Part shown: positions 35,082 through 43,808 of the stretch, in pieces
How positions within the stretch are numbered: position 1 is the first letter of the stretch
How the letters are laid out: every line of letters begins with the position of its first letter
Origin: Chitinophagaceae bacterium
GTDB lineage: Bacteria; Bacteroidota; Bacteroidia; Chitinophagales; Chitinophagaceae
NCBI GenBank assembly: GCA_947452925.1
Contig: CANGFK010000003.1
Span: 1-45,468, forward strand
Direction: 5' to 3'
DNA length: 45,468 nt
Notes under the pieces: generated by a model
The model's input: the letters and a program-made list of their open reading frames with translations, nothing else
The model's database searches: none
Told to the model about the DNA's origin: nothing
Translations under genes and position numbers: made by a program

Positions 35082-36545
35082 ATGCAAACACTACAAAACA
35101 TATTATACAAAGTGCGTTTGCAGCAGGTGGTGGGAAACACAGCTATTGAAGTGTCGTCCATTGCCATAGATAGTCGTAAGGTAGAAAAAAGTTCGGTATT
35201 TGTTGCCATCAATGGGGTGCAAAGCAATGGTCATTTGTTCATAGATAAGGCAATTGAGGCAGGTGCAGTGGCTATTGTTTGCGAAACAATTCCTTCCATT
35301 ATCCAAGAAAATATTACTTATATCGAAGTAAAAGATTCTAGCGAGGCTATTGCTATGATGGCACATCAATTTTATGGTGAGCCTTCTAAGAAGGTAAAAT
35401 TAGTAGGTGTTACGGGTACAAATGGCAAGACTACCATCGCTACGTTGCTCTTTAAATTGTTCAATCAGTTGGGTTATAGTTGTGGATTAATCAGTACGGT
35501 GCAAAATCAGATTGGAACAACTATTATTCCTGCTACACATACCACCCCCGATGCGGTTAGTTTAAATAAGTTGTTGGCTCAGATGGTAAATGAGGGTTGT
35601 ACCCACATTTTCATGGAATGTAGCAGCCACGCCATCCATCAAAAAAGGATTGCTGGGTTGCAGTTTACGGGGGCTTTGTTCAGTAATATCACACATGATC
35701 ACCTGGATTATCATAAAACCTTCGATGAATATATTAAGGTGAAGAAGAAGTTCTTTGACGATTTGCCTTCCACCGCTTTCGCCATCACCAATGCCGATGA
35801 TAAACGCGGGATGGTGATGTTGCAGAACACGAATGCCAAGAAGTACGCTTATAGTCTCAAGACACTTGCCGATTTCAAAGGTAAAATCTTGGATAATGCG
35901 CTCACCGGTTTGCAAATGATTGTAAATGAGACCGAGGTTCACTTTAGATTAATTGGTGAATTCAATGCCTATAACCTACTAGCAGTCTATGGTGCAGCTA
36001 TTTGTTTGGGAGAGGACAAGTACCAGGTTCTAACTGCCTTAAGTATGCTTACTGGTGCCGAGGGAAGGTTTGATTATATCGTTAGTAACCGCCAAATCAT
36101 TGGGATTATTGATTATGCCCACACGCCTGACGCTTTGGAGAATGTGTTGAGCACCATCAAGAAGTTGAGAAAGGGTTATGAGCAGATAATTACGGTAGTG
36201 GGTTGTGGTGGCGACAGGGACAAGACCAAAAGACCCATTATGGCACAGACTGCTTGCAACCTGAGCGACAAGGTGATTCTTACAAGCGATAACCCTAGAA
36301 GCGAAGAGATTAGTGATATTTTGAAAGATATGGAAACAGGGTTGGATAGTGCGGCTAAAAGAAAATACATCTCCATTTCTGATCGAAAAGAGGCGATTAA
36401 AACAGCGGTTAGTCTGGCTAAAGAAGAAGACATCATCCTGGTTGCAGGAAAGGGGCATGAGAAATACCAAGACATCAAGGGAACTAAATATCCATTTGAT
36501 GACAAGGCGGTATTGTTGGAAGTTTTAGAAATGTTGGGAAAGTAG
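35082..36545 (+). CDS. murE: UDP-MurNAc-L-Ala-D-Glu:meso-diaminopimelate ligase MurE
   Basis: A 487-residue Mur ligase. The N-terminal uridine-binding domain contains the conserved SRKV (31-34). The ATP-binding P-loop is GTNGKTT (112-118), and HTTPDAVSLNKLL and ECSSHAIHQKRI follow. The C-terminal domain has TSDNPRSEE, where the DNPR motif indicates meso-diaminopimelate rather than lysine as the third stem residue. It starts directly after ftsI, so the two are translationally linked. Confidence 0.97.
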   Translation: MQTLQNILYKVRLQQVVGNTAIEVSSIAIDSRKVEKSSVFVAINGVQSNGHLFIDKAIEAGAVAIVCETIPSIIQENITYIEVKDSSEAIAMMAHQFYGEPSKKVKLVGVTGTNGKTTIATLLFKLFNQLGYSCGLISTVQNQIGTTIIPATHTTPDAVSLNKLLAQMVNEGCTHIFMECSSHAIHQKRIAGLQFTGALFSNITHDHLDYHKTFDEYIKVKKKFFDDLPSTAFAITNADDKRGMVMLQNTNAKKYAYSLKTLADFKGKILDNALTGLQMIVNETEVHFRLIGEFNAYNLLAVYGAAICLGEDKYQVLTALSMLTGAEGRFDYIVSNRQIIGIIDYAHTPDALENVLSTIKKLRKGYEQIITVVGCGGDRDKTKRPIMAQTACNLSDKVILTSDNPRSEEISDILKDMETGLDSAAKRKYISISDRKEAIKTAVSLAKEEDIILVAGKGHEKYQDIKGTKYPFDDKAVLLEVLEMLGK

Positions 36546-36550
36546 AACAG

Positions 36551-36650
36551 TTATGAGTTATGAATTATAAGTTATGAGTTTAAAGCAAAGAACTCATTCT
36601 TAATTCTTAAAAACTCATAATTCATAACTTATAACTCATAACTTATAATT
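36551..36650. repeat. Inverted heptamer array TTATGAR between murE and mraY
   Basis: Left side, from 36551: TTATGAG TTATGAA TTATAAG TTATGAG. Right side, from 36614: CTCATAA TTCATAA CTTATAA CTCATAA CTTATAA, the reverse complements of the same words. The stretch can fold into a long AT-rich hairpin in the dcw transcript. It ends 7 bases before the mraY start codon. Confidence 0.8.
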
Positions 36651-36656
36651 AAAAAG

Positions 36657-37970
36657 ATGGTTTATTACTTTTTTTATTGGTTACATCAACAATCGCACAT
36701 TTCTGGTGCGGGGATGTTTCAATATATCACGTTCAGGGCGGCGTTGGCAATCATTTTTTCGCTAATAATCACCACAGTTTTCGGTAAAAAGGTGATTCTG
36801 CTTCTTCAAAAGAAGCAAATAGGGGAAAGTGTACGTGAACTTGGTTTGGCTGGTGAGAACCTTAAAAAAGGAACCCCCACCATGGGTGGTATCATCATTT
36901 TGATGGGCATACTAATCCCCACTTTATTGTTTGCAAACCTGCACAAAACCTATATCCGGTTAATGATTTTAACCACTGTATGGCTTGGTGTGATTGGGTT
37001 TATCGATGATTATTTGAAGATATCCGCTAGAAAAAAAGCTTTAGCCAATGGCGGAACATACAAGAAGAAAGATAGCGATGGATTGGCTGGTAACTTCAAA
37101 ATATTTGGTCAGGTAGGGCTAGGAATCATCATAGGAAGCACTTTATACTTTGCTAAAAGTGTGGAAGTACAACGTGAAATCTATACTCCTCAGCATGTAA
37201 TTGCAGATTCTGTCCTTCAAAAAGGGGAGAAGTTCGTTGGCGATACTATAAGGATTTATGATGGAAAAGCACACCACTTTGCACGTGTTAGAACGCCCAT
37301 TACCACCATTCCTTTTGTAAAGAATCACGAATTCAATTATAGTAAATTGATCAGTTGGATGGGTCCTGAAGCAGAAAAGTTCACTTGGCTTATCTACATT
37401 CTAGCTGTCACCTTTATTATCACAGCGGTATCTAATGGTGCCAATCTTACAGATGGATTAGATGGTCTTGCAGCTGGTGTAAGTGCCTTGATAGGTATTT
37501 GTTTGGGCGTTTTTGTCTACGTAAGTAGCAATATCCGTTTTGCCGAATACCTCAATATTATGTACATCCCCAACTCGGCCGAATTAAGCGTATTCATTGG
37601 GGCTTTTGTAGGGTCTTGCATCGGGTTTTTGTGGTACAACGCTTTCCCAGCACAGGTTTTCATGGGCGATACAGGTAGTTTGGCTTTGGGAGGAATCATT
37701 GCTTCTCTCGCAATCATCGTTCGTAAAGAATTGTTGATACCTATCTTCTGTGCCATCTTTCTGGTAGAAAATTTAAGTGTAATTATTCAGGTTAGTTACT
37801 TCAAATACACCAAGAAAAAGTATGGTGAGGGACGAAGAATCTTCTTGATGAGTCCATTGCATCATCATTATCAAAAAAAGGGTTTCCATGAAAGTAAAAT
37901 AGCAGTTAGGTTTTGGATTGTGACGCTGATTTGTGTGGTGTTTTCAATTATTACACTGAAAATCAGGTAG
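36657..37970 (+). CDS. mraY: Phospho-N-acetylmuramoyl-pentapeptide transferase MraY
   Basis: A 437-residue integral membrane enzyme that transfers phospho-MurNAc-pentapeptide to undecaprenyl phosphate, forming lipid I. Diagnostic blocks are [13 protein letters not shown], the catalytic GFIDDYLK (Asp117, Asp118), [12 protein letters not shown] (Asp266/Asp269), [12 protein letters not shown] and [12 protein letters not shown]. Compared with the 360-residue E. coli enzyme there is an insertion at about 167-240, between two membrane helices, holding hydrophilic segments such as [20 protein letters not shown]. MraY of Bacteroidota is often longer in this region; its function is unknown to me. The start ATG lies 7 bases after a heptamer array. 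Confidence 0.97.
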   Translation: MVYYFFYWLHQQSHISGAGMFQYITFRAALAIIFSLIITTVFGKKVILLLQKKQIGESVRELGLAGENLKKGTPTMGGIIILMGILIPTLLFANLHKTYIRLMILTTVWLGVIGFIDDYLKISARKKALANGGTYKKKDSDGLAGNFKIFGQVGLGIIIGSTLYFAKSVEVQREIYTPQHVIADSVLQKGEKFVGDTIRIYDGKAHHFARVRTPITTIPFVKNHEFNYSKLISWMGPEAEKFTWLIYILAVTFIITAVSNGANLTDGLDGLAAGVSALIGICLGVFVYVSSNIRFAEYLNIMYIPNSAELSVFIGAFVGSCIGFLWYNAFPAQVFMGDTGSLALGGIIASLAIIVRKELLIPIFCAIFLVENLSVIIQVSYFKYTKKKYGEGRRIFLMSPLHHHYQKKGFHESKIAVRFWIVTLICVVFSIITLKIR

Positions 37971-37981
37971 GAAAGGGGCAT

Positions 37982-38191
37982 TTAAATCATCAGGAAAATG
38001 ATTTTAATGAACAGGAAAACAGTTTTAATGATGATTAAAATGATTTTAATGAACAGGAAAATAAATTTAATGATGATTAAAATAACTTTAATGTAGAGTA
38101 AAATCATTTTACTCATGATTAATACGAATTTACTCATGATTAAAACGAATTTAATCATAAGTAAAACGAATATAATGATGATTAAAATAGG
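37982..38191. repeat. Array D: ten 21-bp units inside the dcw operon (mraY-murD gap)
   Basis: TTTAA or TTTAC motifs recur at 38003, 38024, 38045, 38066, 38087, 38108, 38129, 38150 and 38171 (TATAA), each step exactly 21 bases; a first unit begins near 37982. Each unit is made of heptamers such as TTAATGA, TGATTAA, TTACTCA and AATNANT, and TTTTAATGATGATTAAAA is palindromic. All frames carry stops, so it is not coding. The array makes up most of the 320-base gap and would be part of the mraY-murD transcript. No promoter or terminator is evident in the flanks. Confidence 0.9.
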
Positions 38192-38290
38192 GTTTCTTAG
38201 TATAGAAGTAGCAATTGAAATCCCTCCAAGTAGAAAATAAAAGTTGACACAGAGGATCTAAGGGACAAAAAGGAGCATAAAGAAAGAAAA

Positions 38291-39700
38291 ATGGAAGAGA
38301 AAGTAATACATATTGAAAATGAGCTTAGCGCTGCTTCGAGCCTTAATGGCGTAGTGGTAAAAAGCCATCATTTGATTGTATTAGGTGGTGGAGAAAGTGG
38401 CGTAGGTGCAGCATTATTGGGTAAGAAGAATGGTTATAGCGTTTTTTTGAGTGATGGTGGTGTATTAAAGGAAGGATATAAAAGGGAATTGCTAGAAAAT
38501 GGGATTGATTTTGAAGAAGGTGGTCACACAGAAGCAACCGTTTTGTCGGCGGATGAGGTAGTGAAAAGCCCTGGGATACCCGAAAAGAATGAACTGGTAA
38601 AAAAGATAAGGGCTAAGGGGATAAAGGTGATTAGCGAGATAGAACTGGCGTACCGTTTTAAGGGAGATGCGACCATTATCGCCATCACGGGGAGCAATGG
38701 CAAGAGCACTACAACGAGTTTGATATACCATATCTGCAAAAAGGCAGGGTTGGATTGTGCCTTGGTTGGAAACATTGGTTATTCGTTTGCAAAACAGGTT
38801 GCAGAAGACCCAAAAGCGTTGTATGTGGCAGAAATAAGTTCTTTTCAGTTGGATGACATCGATCAATTCAGACCCAATGTGGCGTTGTTGCTCAACATCA
38901 CCGAAGATCATCTGGATAGATATGAGTATAAGTTCGAAAATTACATCAACAGTAAGTTCAGAATAATAGAAAACATGACGGTAGACGATACTTTCATTTA
39001 CTGTGATGACGATGAAGTAATAAAAAGTAAACTAGATACACTCACAATAAATACAAACAAGCTCCCATTCTCGATGAAGCACGAAGTAAAAAAAGGCGGT
39101 CACATGACAGGAGATCAAATCCTCCTACGCATTCAAGAAGAACGCGTAAGTATGAGCATTTATGATTTCGCAATTAAAGGTAAACACAACATCTACAACA
39201 CTATGGCAGCGGGTATTGCAGCATGTACAATCGGTATCAGAAAAGAGATGATACGCGAATCTGTTGGTGACTTCCAAGGGTTGGAACACCGTGCAGAACA
39301 CGTTGCAACCATACGTGGAGTGGAGTTTATCAACGACAGTAAGGCTACCAATGTAAACAGTACCTGGTATGCTTTGGAAAGTCAGGATCGACAAGTGGTG
39401 TTGATTTTGGGCGGTCAAGACAAGGGGAATGATTACAGTATCCTCGACGAATTGGTGAAGGAAAAAGTGAAAGCAATTGTGTGTATTGGGAAAGATAGCA
39501 GCAAGATTGTGAAGCATTTTAAGGATATCGTACCTGCTATCCGTGAAACGAGTGATATTGAAACCTGTGTACGTGCGTGTTTTAAGATGGCAACGAAGGG
39601 AGACGTTGTCTTGTTGAGTCCCGCTTGTGCAAGTTTCGATTTATTCAAAAACTACGAAGAAAGAGGAAGACTATTTAAGGCAGCAGTAAGAGAGCTTTAG
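38291..39700 (+). CDS. murD: UDP-N-acetylmuramoylalanine-D-glutamate ligase MurD
   Basis: A 469-residue Mur ligase that adds D-Glu to UDP-MurNAc-L-Ala. The N-terminal Rossmann domain reads LIVLGGGESGVGAALLGKK. The P-loop is AITGSNGKSTTTSLIYH, with LLLNITEDHLDRY and EFINDSKATNVNSTWYAL for the central domain, and LILGGQDKGNDYS and LLSPACASFDLFKNYEERG in the C-terminal domain. The last block is particular to MurD. The N-terminal 28 residues before the Rossmann strand are a little longer than usual. It follows array D and precedes a heptamer array. Confidence 0.97.
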   Translation: MEEKVIHIENELSAASSLNGVVVKSHHLIVLGGGESGVGAALLGKKNGYSVFLSDGGVLKEGYKRELLENGIDFEEGGHTEATVLSADEVVKSPGIPEKNELVKKIRAKGIKVISEIELAYRFKGDATIIAITGSNGKSTTTSLIYHICKKAGLDCALVGNIGYSFAKQVAEDPKALYVAEISSFQLDDIDQFRPNVALLLNITEDHLDRYEYKFENYINSKFRIIENMTVDDTFIYCDDDEVIKSKLDTLTINTNKLPFSMKHEVKKGGHMTGDQILLRIQEERVSMSIYDFAIKGKHNIYNTMAAGIAACTIGIRKEMIRESVGDFQGLEHRAEHVATIRGVEFINDSKATNVNSTWYALESQDRQVVLILGGQDKGNDYSILDELVKEKVKAIVCIGKDSSKIVKHFKDIVPAIRETSDIETCVRACFKMATKGDVVLLSPACASFDLFKNYEERGRLFKAAVREL

Positions 39701-39706
39701 AGCAAA

Positions 39707-39769
39707 TTGATAATGGATAATTGACAATTAATACCCGCAAACTGTCAATTATCAATTATTAATTATCAA
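39707..39769. repeat. Inverted heptamer array TTGATAA / TTATCAA between murD and ftsW
   Basis: Left: TTGATAA TGGATAA TTGACAA TTAATAC from 39707. Right: CTGTCAA TTATCAA TTATTAA TTATCAA from 39742. The two sides pair with a one-heptamer offset. The array fills almost the entire gap (39701-39779) before the ftsW ATG. Confidence 0.75.
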
Positions 39770-39779
39770 TTAAATAATT

Positions 39780-41099
39780 ATGACAGATACTTTATTCTCA
39801 CAGATGCCCACCATACAGGGGATGCGCAGCCAACTGGCACTGCGGACGCGTGGAGACAAGTTTATCTGGGCAATTGTGGTGTTGTTGGCGTTGATATCTG
39901 TGATGGTGGTGTATAGTGCCACGGGTTCGCTTGCCTACAAGATGAATAAAGGAAATACAGAGATTTACCTTTTCAAGCAACTGGCATTTATGATGCTAGG
40001 CTTGTTTGGTATCTATTTTTTACACCGGGTTAACTATAGTATTTATAGCAAAGTAGCGTCGATATTATTTCTTGCAGCTATCCCCTTGTTGATTTATACC
40101 TTGTTTTTTGGAGCTAAAATAAATGAAGGGAGCAGGTGGATACGTTTACCAATAATCAATATGACGGTGCAGACGAGTGACTTCGCAAGACTCGCTTTGT
40201 TCATGTATGTATCGAGGGTTTTGAGTAGAAAACAAGAGGTTATAAAGAAGTTTAAAGAAGGATTTTTGCCCATCATCGTGCCTGTAGCGGTCATTTGTGT
40301 GTTGATTGCGCCTGCAAACCTCTCTACTGCATTACTAACAGGGGCTACTTCATTGTTGCTGATGTTTATTGGACGCGTAAGCTTCAAACATATTTTATTA
40401 GCCATTGGCGTTGCGGCAATACCAATTGGGTTATTGATTTCAGTGGCAGTTTTAACACATAAAAACAAGCCTGACACAGAATTGGTGGGGGAAAATGTGA
40501 AGGAAGAGAAGTCGAAGGGACTAATGGTGAGGGCTGGTACATGGATAAAGAGGGTGCAAGACTTTATATATGCAAAAAATGAGGATGTGCCGTATCAGGT
40601 GCAACAATCAAAGATAGCTATTGCAAATGGAGGAGTCTTAGTAGGACTTGGTCCTGGCAATAGCAGACAAAGAAACTTCTTACCACACTGTTATTCCGAC
40701 TTTATATATGCCATCATCATTGAGGAATATGGTTTGTTGGGAGGGGCATTTATAATGATTGTCTACTTAGTTTTCTTGTTCAGGGGTATACGTATTTTTA
40801 GGAAATGTCCTTATGCTTTTGGGGCTTTTTTAGCGTTGGGACTCAGTTTTACATTAGTAATTCAAGCCCTGGCAAACATGGCAGTGTCGGTAAATATTGT
40901 ACCAGTAACGGGTGTAACGCTGCCCTTGGTGAGTATGGGGGGTAGTTCGTTTCTGTTTACGTGTATGTCCATCGGGATTATATTAAGCGTAGCGAGAAAC
41001 GTAGAAATAACAGAAGGAAAGGTGGAACCGGAGAGTGTTTTGGGAGAGAACCCCTCCGCCCCTGAAGGAGGAATCCTTCCGTCCCTAAAGGGAAACTAG
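39780..41099 (+). CDS. ftsW: Septal peptidoglycan polymerase FtsW
   Basis: A 439-residue SEDS protein with about ten membrane helices. Family motifs include VMVVYSATGSLAYKM, IKINEGSRWIRLP-type AKINEGSRWIRLPIINMTVQ, the YQVQQSKIAIANGGVLVGLG region with the GPGNSRQRNFLPHCYSDFIYAIIIEEYG block (catalytic Asp and Glu region), and VTGVTLPLVSMGGSS. FtsW polymerises glycan strands from lipid II as partner of FtsI. The last residues (ENPSAPEGGILPSLKGN) are encoded by the CCCTTTAGGG repeat element, so the C-terminal tail is repeat-derived. Confidence 0.96.
   Translation: MTDTLFSQMPTIQGMRSQLALRTRGDKFIWAIVVLLALISVMVVYSATGSLAYKMNKGNTEIYLFKQLAFMMLGLFGIYFLHRVNYSIYSKVASILFLAAIPLLIYTLFFGAKINEGSRWIRLPIINMTVQTSDFARLALFMYVSRVLSRKQEVIKKFKEGFLPIIVPVAVICVLIAPANLSTALLTGATSLLLMFIGRVSFKHILLAIGVAAIPIGLLISVAVLTHKNKPDTELVGENVKEEKSKGLMVRAGTWIKRVQDFIYAKNEDVPYQVQQSKIAIANGGVLVGLGPGNSRQRNFLPHCYSDFIYAIIIEEYGLLGGAFIMIVYLVFLFRGIRIFRKCPYAFGAFLALGLSFTLVIQALANMAVSVNIVPVTGVTLPLVSMGGSSFLFTCMSIGIILSVARNVEITEGKVEPESVLGENPSAPEGGILPSLKGN
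41051..41098. repeat. CCCTTTAGGG element, two copies, in the 3' end of ftsW
   Basis: CCCCTCCGCCCCTGAAGGAG (41051 onward) and AATCCTTCCGTCCCTAAAGG (41072 onward) are two adjacent copies in the same orientation. The second pairs at 24 of 26 positions with the copy at 41175-41200, forming an inverted repeat with a 77-base loop across the ftsW-murG junction. Confidence 0.8.
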
Positions 41100-41141
41100 G
41101 TCGATGATTAGGAGAAAGAGACGTAAACTTTAAGATTGAAA

Positions 41142-42284
41142 ATGCAAGAAGATAAAAATAGTTCGGGTGTTTCAAGTCTCCCTTTAGGGACGGAAGGGTT
41201 ACGTGTAGTTATTGCAGGTGGTGGAACGGGTGGACATATTTTTCCGGCAATAGCAATTGCCAATGCGATTAAAAAGATAAATCCTTTAGTAGAAATGCTG
41301 TTTATCGGGGCAAAAGGAAAGATGGAAATGGAAAAAGTACCGCAAGCGGGATACGAGATTAAAGGATTGACGATAGCGGGTTTTAATAGGAGTTCTTTGA
41401 TTAAAAATATGGGTCTTCCTTTCAAATTGATTAAAAGCTTTTGGGAGGTTAGGAACATTTTCAAAGCTTATCAACCAACAGTAGTGATTGGTGTGGGCGG
41501 CTATTCCACTTTTCCTGTGTTGAAATACGCACAAAGCAAGGGAATTGCCACTTTCATTCATGAAAGCAACTCTTTCGCTGGAAAAAGCAATGTGTTGCTG
41601 GGAAAGAAAGCCACTAAAATATTCGTTGCTTCCGATGGAATGGAACAGTTCTTTCCTAAAAGTAAGCTACTTATTACGGGTAATCCGGTGAGAAGTGTTA
41701 TTGCTGATTCATCCATTAAAAAAGAGGAGGCAATTGCTTTTTTTGGATTGAAACAAGATAAGCAAACGGTATTGATTGTTGGGGGAAGCTTGGGTGCAAA
41801 GAGTATGAATGAGGCATTGGTTGGTTCATTGGAAAAGATAGAAAAGGCTGGTTTGCAAATAATCTGGCAAACAGGGAAGACCAACGCAGATAAGTACAAA
41901 CAAGCTGCAAATGGGAAGGATTTTATCTGGATAAATGAATTTATCACCCGAATGGAGATGGCTTATGCTGCTGCGGATATGGTAATTAGTCGTTCCGGAG
42001 CGATGGCGGTTACTGAATTGTGTGTGGTGGGCAAACCTTCCATCTTTGTTCCGTACCCCTTTGCGGCCGAAGATCATCAAACGGCAAATGCAATGGCTTT
42101 AGTAGAAAAGAAGGCTGCTTTGTTGGTAAAAGATAGTGAGGTGAATGATAAACTGGTAGATACATTAATTGCTTTATCAACAAATGAAGCATTGAAAAGT
42201 GAGTTGAAGACAAACATCAGTTCATTAGCAATCACAAATGCGGATGAAGTGATTGCAAGGGAGATTTTAGGTATTGAAGATTGA
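41142..42284 (+). CDS. murG: UDP-GlcNAc:lipid I N-acetylglucosaminyltransferase MurG
   Basis: A GT28 GT-B enzyme of about 380 residues that turns lipid I into lipid II at the inner membrane. RVVIAGGGTGGHIFPAIAIA (the GGGTGGH loop), VVIGVGGYSTFPVLKYA, HESNSFAGKSNVLLGKKA, LIVGGSLGAKSMNEAL, ISRSGAMAVTEL and PYPFAAEDHQTANAMAL are diagnostic. I chose the ATG at 41142 over the TTG at 41136. The first 20 residues (QEDKNSSGVSSLPLGTEG) have no counterpart in MurG proteins I know. They are partly encoded by a CCCTTTAGGG repeat. A later start is not available before the GGGTGGH loop, so the repeat seems to have become part of the protein. Confidence 0.96.
   Translation: MQEDKNSSGVSSLPLGTEGLRVVIAGGGTGGHIFPAIAIANAIKKINPLVEMLFIGAKGKMEMEKVPQAGYEIKGLTIAGFNRSSLIKNMGLPFKLIKSFWEVRNIFKAYQPTVVIGVGGYSTFPVLKYAQSKGIATFIHESNSFAGKSNVLLGKKATKIFVASDGMEQFFPKSKLLITGNPVRSVIADSSIKKEEAIAFFGLKQDKQTVLIVGGSLGAKSMNEALVGSLEKIEKAGLQIIWQTGKTNADKYKQAANGKDFIWINEFITRMEMAYAAADMVISRSGAMAVTELCVVGKPSIFVPYPFAAEDHQTANAMALVEKKAALLVKDSEVNDKLVDTLIALSTNEALKSELKTNISSLAITNADEVIAREILGIED
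41175..41200. repeat. CCCTTTAGGG element inside the 5' end of murG
   Basis: AGTCTCCCTTTAGGGACGGA followed by AGGGTT, in frame, encodes the SSLPLGTEG part of MurG. It is the inverted partner of the second copy at the end of ftsW. Confidence 0.8.
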
Positions 42285-42395
42285 ATATGATTGATAGAAG
42301 GCGAAGCTTTTACGGCGGAAGTTTAAGCTTTTGCGATAAAATAAGAAGCGGTTGGAGTCAATAAGACAAAGGGTTTTAAAGGAATAAATGAAAAT

Positions 42396-43790
42396 ATGAA
42401 CGATAGTAATAAAAATATCAGCTACTTACTAAACTCCCCTTCATGGGATGGGGGTACCATCTATTTCATCGGCATCGGTGGAATAGGGATGAGTGCGTTG
42501 GCGAGGTATTTTCATTCCAAAAATTATAAAGTAAGTGGTTATGATAGGACATCCACCGAGCTTACGAGGACTTTGGAGGCGAGTGGGATAGCTATTCATT
42601 ACGAAGAGAACTTGGATTTAGCTCCTAAAGATGCAAAAGTGATTGTGTATACTCCTGCTATTCCTGTAAATCATGCCGAGTTGGTTTATTATCAGAAAAA
42701 TGGCTATAAGGTGGTAAAGCGTAGTGACATTTTGCAATGGATTACCGAAAGTTCTTTCAATATATGTGTGGCTGGTACGCATGGCAAAACGACTACTACC
42801 ACCATGACGGGGCATATTCTCAGACATAGCGGTTATGGTTGTAACGCCTTTTTGGGTGGTATTGCTGCAAACTATCAAACTAACTTCTGGAGCGATATCA
42901 ACAACGTAGTGGTGGTAGAAGCGGATGAGTATGACAGAAGTTTTTTGAAGTTGACTCCTGATGTCGCCATTATTACAGCAATGGATGCGGACCATTTGGA
43001 CATCTATGGAACACCCGAGGAGTTTGGTAATGCCTTTATTCAGTTTTCTGAAAAGATAAAAGCGGGTGGGTTGTTAATCAGCAAATATGGACTGAGCAGA
43101 ACGGCTGAATTTACTGTTAGCAATCACCTCTCCTATAGTTATAATGACAACAGGGCTTCAGTTTATGCAAAGGACATCAAGGTAGTCAATGGTTCTTACT
43201 TGTTTGATGTGGTGTTTAAGGGAGAAACGATCAGTGACATCACTTTGAACATGGGTGGTTTGCACAACATAGAAAATGCAGTTGCGGCCATTGGGGTAGC
43301 GAAGTATTTGAACATTTCTGATGAAAAGATTAAGGCAGCTGTGGCAGATTTCAAAGGAGTAAAGAGAAGGTTTGAATACATTGTTAAGACAGAAAAGCAA
43401 GTATTGATAGATGATTATGCGCATCATCCCGAAGAATTGAGGGCTTTGATAAGTGGTATCAGGAGTTTGTACGGAACAGAGAAGTTGACCCTGATTTTTC
43501 AACCGCATCTCTATTCTAGGACAAATGATCAGGCAGCAGAATTTGGGGTTAGTCTGAGTATGGTAGATGAGGTGATTTTGTTACCCATTTATCCTGCAAG
43601 AGAATTACCTATTCCCGGTGTGACAAGCGAGATGTTGTTGGATAAAATGACAATTGCCAACAAAAAGGTGTTGGGCAAAAAGGAAATGGTAGAGTGGGTG
43701 AAAGCAAATAAACCGGGTTTGATAGTGATGGCAGGTGCAGGAGATATAGATGTGTTGGTGGGGGAAGTGAAGCAAGTGATTAGTGGTTAG
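42396..43790 (+). CDS. murC: UDP-N-acetylmuramate-L-alanine ligase MurC
   Basis: A 464-residue Mur ligase that adds L-Ala to UDP-MurNAc. TIYFIGIGGIGMSALARYF is the N-terminal Rossmann motif, VAGTHGKTTTTTMTGHIL the P-loop, VVVEADEYDRSFLKL the catalytic central-domain block, and IDDYAHHPEELRAL and IFQPHLYSRTND the C-terminal marks typical of MurC. The first 20 residues (NDSNKNISYLLNSPSWDGG) are extra and partly encoded by a CCCTTTAGGG-type repeat at 42431-42457. The stop codon lies inside a TTAGTKR heptamer array. Confidence 0.97.
   Translation: MNDSNKNISYLLNSPSWDGGTIYFIGIGGIGMSALARYFHSKNYKVSGYDRTSTELTRTLEASGIAIHYEENLDLAPKDAKVIVYTPAIPVNHAELVYYQKNGYKVVKRSDILQWITESSFNICVAGTHGKTTTTTMTGHILRHSGYGCNAFLGGIAANYQTNFWSDINNVVVVEADEYDRSFLKLTPDVAIITAMDADHLDIYGTPEEFGNAFIQFSEKIKAGGLLISKYGLSRTAEFTVSNHLSYSYNDNRASVYAKDIKVVNGSYLFDVVFKGETISDITLNMGGLHNIENAVAAIGVAKYLNISDEKIKAAVADFKGVKRRFEYIVKTEKQVLIDDYAHHPEELRALISGIRSLYGTEKLTLIFQPHLYSRTNDQAAEFGVSLSMVDEVILLPIYPARELPIPGVTSEMLLDKMTIANKKVLGKKEMVEWVKANKPGLIVMAGAGDIDVLVGEVKQVISG
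42431..42457. repeat. CCCTTTAGGG-type element inside the 5' end of murC
   Basis: AAACTCCCCTTCATGGGATG followed by GGGGTAC, in frame, encodes LNSPSWDGGT just before the Rossmann motif. It resembles the copies in murG and ftsW but with CATGGG instead of TAGGG. Confidence 0.65.
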
Positions 43791-43807
43791 TTATTAGTTG
43801 TTAGTGG
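43780..43807 (+). repeat. Heptamer array TTAGTKR overlapping the murC stop codon
   Basis: TTAGTGG TTAGTTA TTAGTTG TTAGTGG, four heptamers without interruption. The murC stop TAG (43788-43790) is inside the second. The array ends one base before the proposed TTG start of ftsQ. The same word in the same orientation relative to the gene overlaps the miaE stop. Confidence 0.8.
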
Positions 43808-43808
43808 G

